Shown piece by piece: positions 1 to 6,073 of a DNA stretch of 6,255 nt. Made by a program: the position numbers and the translations under genes. The stretch comes from JBBDWZ01 sp050732575 (GTDB lineage: Bacteria > Gemmatimonadota > Gemmatimonadetes > Longimicrobiales > RSA9), in contig JBOHRF010000305.1 in the NCBI GenBank assembly GCA_050732575.1, positions 1 to 6,255 of the forward strand, read 5' to 3'. The notes under the pieces were generated by a model that saw nothing but the letters and a program-made list of their open reading frames with translations, was not told the DNA's origin and did no database searches. Each line of letters opens with the position of its first letter. The first letter of the stretch is position 1.

Positions 1-134
1 AGCTCCCGCTCGATCGCCTCGCGATGAAACGACAGCTCTTCCTCGAGTTCCGCGCCCTGCGCGCGGAACCGCCACAGTGTGCGCAGGACCAGCAGGTCGA
101 GTGTGCCGGGTAGCAGATCGGGCGGATTGTTCAA
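1..134 (-). CDS. Partial ADOP-type permease with PadR-like N-terminus
   Basis: Only the first 44 codons are inside the window; the gene continues past base 1. Reading on minus from a TTG at 134-132, residues 5-20 (PDLLPGTLDLLVLRTL) match the opening of PadR-family regulators. Residues 29-44 (ELEEELSFHREAIERE) match the amphipathic N-terminal helix found at the start of many acidobacterial duplicated orphan permeases (ADOP, MacB/FtsX type). The winged-helix body of PadR that should follow the first motif is absent. TTG is the only ordinary start in this frame, because an in-frame TAG lies 17 codons upstream. A GGGAG ribosome site sits 7 nt before it. If the frame stays open, the product is probably a large inner-membrane permease carrying a PadR remnant. 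A disrupted PadR gene, or a true short regulator that only resembles a permease, remains possible because the rest is not visible. Confidence 0.62.
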   Translation of the reverse strand, partial: MNNPPDLLPGTLDLLVLRTLWRFRAQGAELEEELSFHREAIERE

Positions 135-143
135 CGGCTCGCT

Positions 144-162
144 CCCATCGATAGACGATGGG
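144..162. promoter_or_regulatory. 19-bp inverted repeat, candidate operator or RBS hairpin (proximal copy)
   Basis: CCCATCG-ATAGA-CGATGGG has perfect 7-bp arms around a 5-nt centre. It lies 10 bp upstream of the TTG start at 134. On minus its last three bases (GGG) are also the first three of the GGGAG ribosome site. It could be a DNA site for a dimeric regulator, such as a PadR protein. It could also act as an RNA stem that hides the ribosome site. The sequence alone does not separate these readings. Confidence 0.6.
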
Positions 163-194
163 AATGGTGCACGGTGGGCCGGCCGCTATCAAGA

Positions 195-213
195 CCCATC
201 GACAGACGATGGG
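195..213. promoter_or_regulatory. 19-bp inverted repeat, candidate operator (distal copy)
   Basis: CCCATCG-ACAGA-CGATGGG is identical to the copy at 144-162 except for one base in the centre. It is displaced by 51 bp, about five helical turns, so both copies would lie on nearly the same face of the DNA. A weak promoter-like pair for the minus gene lies between the copies (TTGATA on minus, 17 nt, then CACCAT). Paired sites around a promoter fit cooperative binding of a dimeric repressor. Confidence 0.58.
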
Positions 214-284
214 AAGGATGTGGTGCAAAGATCGAGCAGGGTACCCAGCGGGCTATCCGATACTTGACCGGACTCGCGTCGCCT

Positions 285-1307
285 TCAGTCCTGGCCCGCC
301 GCAGCCTGTGCGGCTCTGATTCGCTCGGGACTCGGTGGATGCGTCGATAGATAGCCCATGACCTTGCTCTGATCGGGCACAGGATCGCGCTCCATCAGGC
401 GCGTCATGATGTGCGCGAAGGCCAGCGGCGAGTAGCCACGGCGCTTCAGCAGATCGAAGGCATAGGCGTCGGCCTCGCGCTCGTGGCCGCGGCTGAATCC
501 GCTGCTGAGCAGTGTGGCCGGAATGGCCACAGCCACCGACGATCCGGACACGTCCCCGAACAGCACTCCCGTCGCCAGGAATACGATCGAGCTCTCCAGC
601 GCGTTGCGCATGCCGTGACGATGACGATGATGGCCCGCCTCATGGGCCAGGACGGCCAGCAGCTCTTCGTCATTCTGCGCGAATGCGACGAGTTCGTCGC
701 TGACGAAGATCCGCCCGTCCGGCAGTGTGAAGGCGTTCGGACCGATGCTGCCTGCCACCATTTGCAACTGCATTTCCTCATGGCGCGGCTCACCTGCCAT
801 GAGTCGTGCAAACGCTGCTTGCAGCTCTGAGCGGCGCGACTGCGGCAACCTGGAGGGCTCGAGGTACATGCGCTCGAGCAGCGCGACCGCCTGGTTGGTG
901 ATCTGACGTTCGATAACCGGGGGCGTGCGCGCGGCCACGACCTGTGCCAGCGCCGGTATGCCGAAATGCAGGAGGCCTGCGATGAACGCCAGGGTCGCTG
1001 CTGCGGCGAGCAGGATTGCGAACTTGCGCCGCTCCGCCCAGTCGACGAGTGTCTCGATCCGGCTGGCCCCGTGCGCGAACCAGGCATCGATCTCGGGTGA
1101 ATCCGGACACTCGATCTGGCCGTACCCAGCGCGCCGAAGTATGCGCGGAGTGGCGGCGAGGCGAGGAGATACGCGCACCTCCGAAACGGGCCACTGTGTT
1201 CTGAACCCGTTGCCTGTATCCACTTCCAGTACACCGGGCGCGCTCAGGTGCAGCCGCACCGGGCGCGCTTGACTGGAGTGGCCATCGAACCAGACGCCTT
1301 GCAACAT
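285..1307 (-). CDS. M48-family membrane zinc metalloprotease
   Basis: The protein has 340 residues. Residues 1-77 form a small, probably beta-rich N-terminal domain of the type often found before M48 domains (DUF7092-like). A single hydrophobic segment at about 96-121 should anchor it in the inner membrane. The peptidase domain follows: the zinc motif HEAGH is at 222-226, with Glu223 as catalytic base. The third ligand is most likely Glu276 in GHEREADAY (the ExxAD motif of M48 enzymes). A second hydrophobic stretch at about 240-270 lies between the two motifs, as in HtpX/Oma1/BepA relatives. All catalytic residues are present, so the enzyme should be active. The ATG start immediately follows the stop codon of the upstream DUF898 gene with no gap (TAGATG on minus), which implies translational coupling. 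The likely role is turnover or processing of membrane or envelope proteins. The substrate cannot be read from the sequence; the partner DUF898 protein is an obvious candidate for functional association. Confidence 0.94.
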   Translation of the reverse strand: MLQGVWFDGHSSQARPVRLHLSAPGVLEVDTGNGFRTQWPVSEVRVSPRLAATPRILRRAGYGQIECPDSPEIDAWFAHGASRIETLVDWAERRKFAILLAAAATLAFIAGLLHFGIPALAQVVAARTPPVIERQITNQAVALLERMYLEPSRLPQSRRSELQAAFARLMAGEPRHEEMQLQMVAGSIGPNAFTLPDGRIFVSDELVAFAQNDEELLAVLAHEAGHHRHRHGMRNALESSIVFLATGVLFGDVSGSSVAVAIPATLLSSGFSRGHEREADAYAFDLLKRRGYSPLAFAHIMTRLMERDPVPDQSKVMGYLSTHPPSPERIRAAQAAAGQD

Positions 1308-2429
1308 CTACATCCCGAATTCGAGATCGACACCCGTGTCGAGAGCATCCACTAGCTCGGCACCAGCTGCACTGTGCTCGCCGTCGGCGAGAGCAATGAA
1401 TTCGTCCAGACTTCCCCCTGGCAGCACCGCGAAATGCGCGGCGCGATAGCGCGCCAACCGCGTTGTCGCCCAGGGCGTAGCCAATCCCAGCGTGAACAGC
1501 ATGGCCACCGCATTGCTGAAATAGAGCCACAACATATCGCGCACGCGCATGGTCGCCTCGAAACGATGCTGGCCCATCGTCGTGTTGTTCCAGAGCAGGT
1601 TGTGATACCGCACGCTCAGCATGATGGCCATGACGAATGCGCCGGGATAAACCACCGCCATCACCGCGAAGAGTGCGAGACCAGCCGCCTCCGCAGCCGG
1701 CCCGCTCTCCGCGCCGGCCGCGACCAGCACCGCCACCAGGCCGATGCCAGACAAGGCGACAACTCCGAACGCGAGCGCGATCAGGTAGGGTTTGAAGTAT
1801 TTCCCGGTAATGCCGTGGAACCGAAACGCGTGCTGCCCGAACGCGTGGCCTTCGACCAGGAACTCATGCTGGCGCCGTTTCATCGCGGGGTACGCCAGTG
1901 TCATGGTAAGCCCGGTCAGGATGCGCCAACCCAGGAACGGGCCGTAGGCATCGCCGACATCGCCTGTGAAGCGAAAGCGCAGGCCGCGCCACGCAGAATT
2001 TCGCGCTCGAAAACGCAGCGCCAGCACGACCAGCGCGGGCCATGACAGGGCCAGACCCAGCGCCAGCATTGCGTACACAAGCGGGAGGAATTGTGCACTG
2101 AGCACCAACGTGGCGACGATGGCGATGGCGATCAGACGCCCTTTCAGAATCGAAAGCGGACTGGCGAGGTATTGGAACGACGCGCCTGCGAGCCGGGTGT
2201 TCGCGTAGAAGTACTGCTCGGTACGGACTTTCGCCCACGCGGAGTAGATGCCAAGAGTGATGATGGACAGCAGCACGTTGACCAGCCAGATCCCGAAGTA
2301 TTCCCCGGCTCGACCGCTGAACTGAGGCACGAGGCGCAAGGGTGTGTGTCGTGCGCCCGGCACGCCGTCGCTTCTTGTTAATGAGCCAGTGGCACCGGCC
2401 GCATCCTGCTCGGACTCGTGCTTAGTCAC
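1308..2429 (-). CDS. DUF898 (YjgN-like) multi-pass inner-membrane protein
   Basis: The chosen GTG start gives 373 residues. The first ~36 are polar and variable. The DUF898 region then opens with FSGRAGEYFGIWLVN (37-51), and TLGIYSAWAKVR (58-69) is the family signature. The closing part of the family is seen near the C-terminus in RDMLWLYFSNAVAMLFTLGL. Several hydrophobic helices lie between these motifs. The family's function is unknown; E. coli YjgN belongs to it. GTG at 2429-2427 was chosen because AGGAGG lies 5 nt upstream. That match may partly come from a run of GAG codons, because the frame stays open upstream with an ATG at 2504 and a GTG at 2534. The stop codon touches the start of the M48 gene, so the two form one transcription and translation unit. 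Neighbouring placement of DUF898 and M48 genes recurs in proteobacteria as far as I recall, and suggests a joint membrane function. Confidence 0.9.
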   Translation of the reverse strand: MTKHESEQDAAGATGSLTRSDGVPGARHTPLRLVPQFSGRAGEYFGIWLVNVLLSIITLGIYSAWAKVRTEQYFYANTRLAGASFQYLASPLSILKGRLIAIAIVATLVLSAQFLPLVYAMLALGLALSWPALVVLALRFRARNSAWRGLRFRFTGDVGDAYGPFLGWRILTGLTMTLAYPAMKRRQHEFLVEGHAFGQHAFRFHGITGKYFKPYLIALAFGVVALSGIGLVAVLVAAGAESGPAAEAAGLALFAVMAVVYPGAFVMAIMLSVRYHNLLWNNTTMGQHRFEATMRVRDMLWLYFSNAVAMLFTLGLATPWATTRLARYRAAHFAVLPGGSLDEFIALADGEHSAAGAELVDALDTGVDLEFGM

Positions 2430-2440
2430 GATCTCCTCCT
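2430..2440 (-). promoter_or_regulatory. Strong ribosome binding site for the DUF898 gene
   Basis: On minus, AGGAGG (2440-2435) is followed by 5 nt and then the GTG at 2429. This is a near-ideal Shine-Dalgarno match and decides the start used here. The caveat is that the same bases would encode Glu-Glu-Glu if translation began farther upstream. Confidence 0.6.
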
Positions 2441-2461
2441 CGCCGGGTAACGTGTCAATTG

Positions 2462-2475
2462 TTACGATGTCGTAA
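2462..2475. promoter_or_regulatory. 14-bp inverted repeat upstream of DUF898 gene
   Basis: TTACGA-TG-TCGTAA has perfect 6-bp arms and lies 33 bp upstream of the chosen GTG. On minus it contains TTACGACA, an 8-mer that recurs in the marR upstream region at 3184-3191. It could be a binding site for a dimeric regulator. It could also be coincidental if the DUF898 protein starts farther upstream and these bases are coding. Confidence 0.3.
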
Positions 2476-2647
2476 TGGTTGCCATCGACGGCGTGCGCGC
2501 CCATGACCGCGCTGAGGTCGTTGATGGTAATCACGGTTATCCCGCCGCGGAAGGTTGGCGGCCGTACTGGAATACTTCTCGTCGAAGCGCCTCTGTGATT
2601 GAATGCTGTTCTTGCACGGCGCCAGATGTCCGCCAGGCCCGGTCCGA

Positions 2648-3172
2648 TCAGGATTCCAACGGGAGACCGCCAGCTTCTTCCACTTCCTGCAACTGTCGCT
2701 GGCGCGCCGCGCGTGTCAGGGCCTCGATCAGGACAACCAGCTGGCGCCGCGAATCTGCGCTGAAGTCGGCAAGCACTGCGGCATTCTCGGCAATCAGGTC
2801 CGCCTCGATCCGCTGGTACCAGCGCTTTCCCGAGGCCGTCGCCTGCAACAGAATCGAACGCCCATCCTGCGGATTGGCCGTCCGCCTTACCGCCTGCTTC
2901 GCCTCCAGTCCGGCCACCACCCGGCTCAATGTGCTCTTGTCCAGGCACATCTGCACGGCCAGCTCGTTCAGCGTGAGCGCACCGCACCGGATCAGGATCT
3001 CCAGCACGTAGCACTGCGTCACGGTCAGATCGTGGTAGCCAACCTTGTCGCGATCGCGAAACTGGTACACGCGCAGCAGTTCCGTCATGGCACTGTACAG
3101 GTCGGCCGCGTCCCGTTGCAGTGCCGCACCCGGCGCGCCTGGCCGCGCGGTCCCGGCCATATAGTTGCGCAT
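2648..3172 (-). CDS. MarR-family transcriptional regulator
   Basis: From the ATG at 3172-3170 the protein has 174 residues. The winged helix-turn-helix is clear: LTVTQCYVLEILIRCG, then TLNELAVQMCLDKSTLSRVV as scaffold and recognition helices, and the wing in TANPQDGRSILLQATASGK. The flanking helices form the usual dimerization bundle. MarR proteins bind palindromes as dimers and usually control their own gene and a divergent neighbour, with release by a small ligand or oxidant. Here a perfect palindrome covers the start codon region and a permease gene diverges 63 bp away, so autoregulation and control of the permease are likely. The start is uncertain. Another ATG at 3160 would shorten the protein by 4 residues, and the frame is open up to an ATG at 3259 inside the permease gene. 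No Shine-Dalgarno precedes 3172 or 3160, so a leaderless or nearly leaderless message is plausible. Confidence 0.92.
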   Translation of the reverse strand: MRNYMAGTARPGAPGAALQRDAADLYSAMTELLRVYQFRDRDKVGYHDLTVTQCYVLEILIRCGALTLNELAVQMCLDKSTLSRVVAGLEAKQAVRRTANPQDGRSILLQATASGKRWYQRIEADLIAENAAVLADFSADSRRQLVVLIEALTRAARQRQLQEVEEAGGLPLES

Positions 3173-3180
3173 AGCAACTA
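3162..3180. promoter_or_regulatory. Perfect 19-bp palindrome, candidate MarR operator
   Basis: TAGTTGC-GCATA-GCAACTA has perfect 7-bp arms around a 5-nt centre. This size and symmetry are typical of MarR-family operators. It overlaps the first codons of the marR gene (ATG at 3172) and lies 55 bp upstream of the divergent permease start. A bound MarR dimer would therefore block marR initiation and probably also the permease promoter. Confidence 0.75.
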
Positions 3181-3181
3181 A

Positions 3182-3209
3182 ATTGTCGTAAGCTTCGGGA
3201 AAACGGCAA
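3182..3209 (-). promoter_or_regulatory. Candidate sigma-70 promoter for marR
   Basis: On minus, TTGCCG (3209-3204) and GACAAT (3187-3182) are separated by 16 nt, and each matches four of six consensus bases. The predicted transcript start falls near 3175, almost on the ATG at 3172 and inside the palindrome at 3162-3180. This would give repression by direct blockage and a leaderless or very short-leader message. The assignment rests on consensus matching only. Confidence 0.35.
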
Positions 3210-3235
3210 GAGTCTCGAGTCCGGAGCCGAGTCCC

Positions 3236-5674
3236 ATGTTGAATTCTGCGCTGCACCACCTGCGTCTGGCCGCGCGCTCGCTCGTGCGCGTGCCGCTGCT
3301 CTCCCTGGCCGTCATTGCCAGCCTGGGCATCAGCATGGGCGCAGTCACGACCGTTTTCTCGGTAGCGGATGCCGTGCTGTTGCGCGCGCTGCCCTATCGC
3401 GATGCCGACCGGCTGGTCTGGCTCGCCTCGGTCCGGCCGCAGCGCCGGGATGGGCCGTTCTCGCTGCCCGAATTCATGGATTATTCACAGCGCGCGCGCA
3501 CGGTCGAGATCGCCGCGTTCACCAACTGGAGCGCCTCTCTGGCAACTACAACCGTCGCGCGCCGGCTGCAGGGCATGCGCATTTCAGCGAACGCCTTCGA
3601 CGTGCTGGGCGTGTCGGCCTGCGCGGGCCGGCTGTTGCGCGTTACTGATGACCGGCCCGATGCGCAACCCGTGGTGTTGCTGAGTCACGTCTTCTGGCTG
3701 GAGCAGTTCGATGGTGAACCGAGCGCGATCGGTCAGACCATACGCCTGAACGATCAAATGCATCAGATCGTGGGCGTGTTGCCCGAACATGTTCCCCTTC
3801 CGGTGCAGGGGCTGGATGTGGTCGTGCCCTTGCAGCCGGAGCTGGACCCGCGTCGCCACGCGCGCAACTCCGTGAACTTTCTGCGTTTCTTTGGTCGTGT
3901 GCGCGGCTCCGGTTCGATCGCTGCGGTCGAGCAGGAGCTGAGCGGCGTTGCCCGGGAGCTGCGACAACAATTCCCCACCGAGTATGTGGCCAAGCTCGGT
4001 GTGGCCGTCACGCCCATGCAGGAGCATCTGGTGGGAGGCACGCGCCAGACGTTCATTGTCATGCTGGGCGCAGCCTCTCTTCTCCTGTGTATTGCGCTGG
4101 CCAATGTGCTCAATCTCCTGCTCACTCGGGGCATGGTCAGAAGAGGCGAGATGGCGTTGCGGCGTGCGCTGGGCGGATCGGGCCGTCATCTGGCGCAGGT
4201 GGCAATCAGTGAGGCCGCGCTTCTGTCCGTATGCGGCGCGCTCGCGGGAGCCATTCTGGCAAAGTGGCTCGTCTCACTGGTAGCAGGCAGCTCGCTCGGG
4301 ATCCTGCGACTCGATGAAGTGCACGTTACGACGCGCACGCTCTGGCTGGTCATCACCATTTCCATTGTGGCGACGGTGCTCTTCAGCGCACTGCAACTGA
4401 CGTCGGCGCTGCGCTCGTCTCCCTTGCAAGCGCTCGCGGCGCTCGGGCGCGGGCTGCACGGCTCGCGCGGCGAAGCGCGCTTGCGTGGTGTGCTGCTGGT
4501 GGCGCAGCTGGCGCTGGCGGTGCTGCTGACCATCGTAACCGCCACCATGGCCAGAAGCCTGGCCCGATTACAGGCAGTGGAGCTGGGCTACCGGCCTGAC
4601 TCCGCACTGGTGGCGCGACTCGCGTTGCCACCTGAGAAGTATGGCACGCCGGAATCGCTCGCCCGGTTCGCGGAGGAGTTCGAGCAGAAGCTGCGCATTG
4701 CTCCGGGCGTGGCTGACGCCGGCGCGATCTCGATTGCTCCGCTGAGCGGCAACATTTTCATTATCCCGTTCAGCATCGCCGGCCGGGCACCCGCGCAGCC
4801 CGGAGAACGCCTGGAAGCAAACCTGCGCGACATCAGTCCCGGCTATCTGACCACGATGCGCGCACGCCTGCGGGCGGGTCGCGATTTTGTGGCCGCCGAT
4901 CGTGTCGCATCGATCGAGGTCGCGCTCATCAGTCGAGCTCTGGCCGAACGCTACTTCGGCACAACTGATCCGCTCGGCAGGCAGCTTCTGCTTAACGACA
5001 ACAACGTGGGGCCGCGGCCGGTAACCGTGGTCGGTGTGGTGGAGAACATGCGCCATGTGAATCTGGCTGGACCCGTCCCGTTCGACATCTATTTACCCAT
5101 GACGCAGGTGCACCCGGATCGACTGGGCTTTGTAAACGCGTCGCAGTTCTGGATGATCAAGGTCAGAGCGGGCGCGAGCGATATGCAGCGCACGTTTGCG
5201 CGCGCGCTCGAGGCGACCGATCGTGATGTTGCCATTGCCCGAGTGCAGCCGCTGTCCGATTACATCGATGACCACCTGGCCTCGCGCACATTCAGCGTGC
5301 TGGCCCTGCTCGGATTTGCGCTGGTCGCTTTCGTCCTCGCCACGATCGGCGTGTATGGCGTGGTGGCCCACGCCGTGAACCAGCGCAGGCGGGAAATCGG
5401 CCTGCGCCTGGCGCTGGGCGCAACGACAATGGGTGTGACTCGCTATTTCATTGCGCCTGCACTTGGTCTGGCCATGGCAGGCGCTGCGATCGGTGTGGCA
5501 GGTGCGTTGCTGACCAGGACCATGGTATCCGGTCTACTGTTTGGCGTGACGCCCACGGAGCCGTTGATCCTGGGTCTGGTGGCTCTGTCTCTGGTTGGCA
5601 CCAGCGCGCTGGCCGCGGCGATTCCCGCGCGACGCGCGGCCACCATTGACCCCGCCAGCGCGCTTACATCTTGA
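3236..5674 (+). CDS. ADOP-type duplicated ABC permease (MacB/FtsX family)
   Basis: The 812-residue protein has a duplicated layout. A first membrane helix (about 20-42) leads to a MacB-like periplasmic domain (about 50-265), then three helices of an FtsX domain (about 272-293, 324-347, 368-390). A fourth helix (about 417-437) leads to a second periplasmic domain (about 450-680), then a second FtsX set (about 687-712, 738-760, 778-797). The cytoplasmic signature after the first FtsX helix occurs twice: RRGEMALRRALGG (302-314) and RRREIGLRLALGA (717-729). Length and layout fit the acidobacterial duplicated orphan permease family. No Walker motifs are present and no ATPase gene is nearby, so any ATPase must be encoded elsewhere. 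It lacks the amphipathic N-terminal extension seen in the left-edge gene. The ATG at 3236 follows a GGAG 9 nt upstream. The divergent marR gene and shared palindrome suggest MarR control. Export or envelope handling of a ligand is inferred; the substrate is unknown. Confidence 0.93.
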   Translation: MLNSALHHLRLAARSLVRVPLLSLAVIASLGISMGAVTTVFSVADAVLLRALPYRDADRLVWLASVRPQRRDGPFSLPEFMDYSQRARTVEIAAFTNWSASLATTTVARRLQGMRISANAFDVLGVSACAGRLLRVTDDRPDAQPVVLLSHVFWLEQFDGEPSAIGQTIRLNDQMHQIVGVLPEHVPLPVQGLDVVVPLQPELDPRRHARNSVNFLRFFGRVRGSGSIAAVEQELSGVARELRQQFPTEYVAKLGVAVTPMQEHLVGGTRQTFIVMLGAASLLLCIALANVLNLLLTRGMVRRGEMALRRALGGSGRHLAQVAISEAALLSVCGALAGAILAKWLVSLVAGSSLGILRLDEVHVTTRTLWLVITISIVATVLFSALQLTSALRSSPLQALAALGRGLHGSRGEARLRGVLLVAQLALAVLLTIVTATMARSLARLQAVELGYRPDSALVARLALPPEKYGTPESLARFAEEFEQKLRIAPGVADAGAISIAPLSGNIFIIPFSIAGRAPAQPGERLEANLRDISPGYLTTMRARLRAGRDFVAADRVASIEVALISRALAERYFGTTDPLGRQLLLNDNNVGPRPVTVVGVVENMRHVNLAGPVPFDIYLPMTQVHPDRLGFVNASQFWMIKVRAGASDMQRTFARALEATDRDVAIARVQPLSDYIDDHLASRTFSVLALLGFALVAFVLATIGVYGVVAHAVNQRRREIGLRLALGATTMGVTRYFIAPALGLAMAGAAIGVAGALLTRTMVSGLLFGVTPTEPLILGLVALSLVGTSALAAAIPARRAATIDPASALTS

Positions 5675-5696
5675 GGGGCTTCGGTGCAGTTCCTCG
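5675..5696. other. 22-bp convergent junction
   Basis: The stop codons of the permease gene (plus) and the DinB-like gene (minus) face each other across 22 bp. A weak GAGG/CCTC pairing spans the gap, but there is no GC-rich stem with a T-run on either strand, so I do not call a terminator. Confidence 0.5.
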
Positions 5697-6044
5697 TCAG
5701 GACGACGGTGGCGTCAATCCTAACATGTGCATGTACGTGACGATGTTGCCATAGTGCAGACTCGTGTGCGCCAGGTTGTCCACCAGCGCGCCCGGCTGAC
5801 CGTTGCCGTTGTATTGTGAGGTGCACGCGGCCAAGGCCTGCTCCAGCTTCGGCAGGATGGTTGCCTTGTCGATGGGTCCCTTCTGGTTCGCCTCCGACCA
5901 CTGCGCCTGGCTTCCCGCAGCGCGGCCGCAGTAGTAGTTCGAGCCATCGGTGATGTGGCCGAGCAACTGGCCGAACGTGAACACGGTGCTGACCGGCTGA
6001 TACGAGTACTTGTCTGCCGGCACAATTTGCGCCGCCCGTATCAC
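5697..6044 (-). CDS. DinB-superfamily protein, apparently truncated at the N-terminus
   Basis: From the GTG at 6044 the product has 115 residues. It matches the C-terminal two-thirds of DinB-like four-helix proteins: TFGQLLGHITDG near residues 23-34, a Tyr/Cys stretch (NYYCG), and LVDNLAHTSLHYGN (87-100). The metal-site triad would be His30, His93 and His97, and all three are present. Many relatives are exported and start with a signal peptide. Here the family-like sequence continues upstream of the GTG (ARFEELRGW just before it) until it runs into a 9-bp tandem repeat. In that frame there is no ATG, GTG or TTG between the GTG and an upstream TGA at 6168-6170. Helix 1 would therefore be cut short and no signal peptide is possible. 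GAGG 4 nt before the GTG might allow weak initiation. The gene may be a decaying remnant. The molecular role of this DinB subgroup is unknown to me. Confidence 0.72.
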   Translation of the reverse strand: MIRAAQIVPADKYSYQPVSTVFTFGQLLGHITDGSNYYCGRAAGSQAQWSEANQKGPIDKATILPKLEQALAACTSQYNGNGQPGALVDNLAHTSLHYGNIVTYMHMLGLTPPSS

Positions 6045-6073
6045 CCAGCCTCGCAGTTCTTCGAAGCGCGCGC

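Larger units (their letters stand above)
135..284. other. Intergenic region between M48 protease and partial permease
   Basis: This 150-bp gap separates the stop of the M48 gene from the TTG start of the left-edge gene; both are on minus. It contains the two inverted repeats described separately. I see no RNA gene and no strong intrinsic terminator (no stem followed by a T-run on minus). The left-edge gene could receive read-through from the protease gene as well as its own transcription. Confidence 0.5.
2430..2647. other. 218-bp intergenic region between marR-type gene and DUF898 gene
   Basis: Both flanking genes are on minus. The gap holds a 14-bp inverted repeat (2462-2475) and the ribosome site of the DUF898 gene. 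Its lower part (2430-2534) has coding-like codon composition in the DUF898 frame. I find no convincing sigma-70 promoter and no intrinsic terminator after marR, so read-through from marR into the DUF898-M48 pair is possible. Confidence 0.45.

Noticed and set aside
144..213. The two identical-arm repeats as a minimal CRISPR array.
   Set aside because: There are only two 19-bp units, each internally palindromic, with no further copies and no cas genes; an operator pair fits better.
609..636. GATGAC-type short repeat in plus as a microsatellite.
   Set aside because: It encodes the His-rich stretch right after the HEAGH motif of the M48 protease (GHHRHRHG), so coding constraint explains it.
446..1234. 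Long second minus-strand frame within the M48 gene.
   Set aside because: Ser/Arg-rich out-of-frame shadow of the protease with no domain features.
2430..3209. The DUF898 reading frame remains open far upstream through the marR gene, suggesting a 633-residue protein.
   Set aside because: The part overlapping marR is the regulator read in another frame, rich in Arg/Gly/Ala without domain character, while marR has clear family motifs. Long open frames are common in GC-rich DNA.
3584..4189. Long minus-strand frame inside the permease gene.
   Set aside because: Antisense shadow of a high-GC gene; Gln/His/Arg-rich, with no ribosome site or recognised motifs.
5675..5696. Bidirectional intrinsic terminator in the convergent junction.
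   Set aside because: Only a 4-bp GAGG/CCTC pairing and a poor inner stem are possible, with no T-run on either strand.
5443..6040. The continued frame of the right-hand gene as a long real protein.
   Set aside because: Downstream of the repeat it is the DinB gene and then the permease antisense strand in shifted frames, with no protein-like features of its own. Treated as loss of stop.
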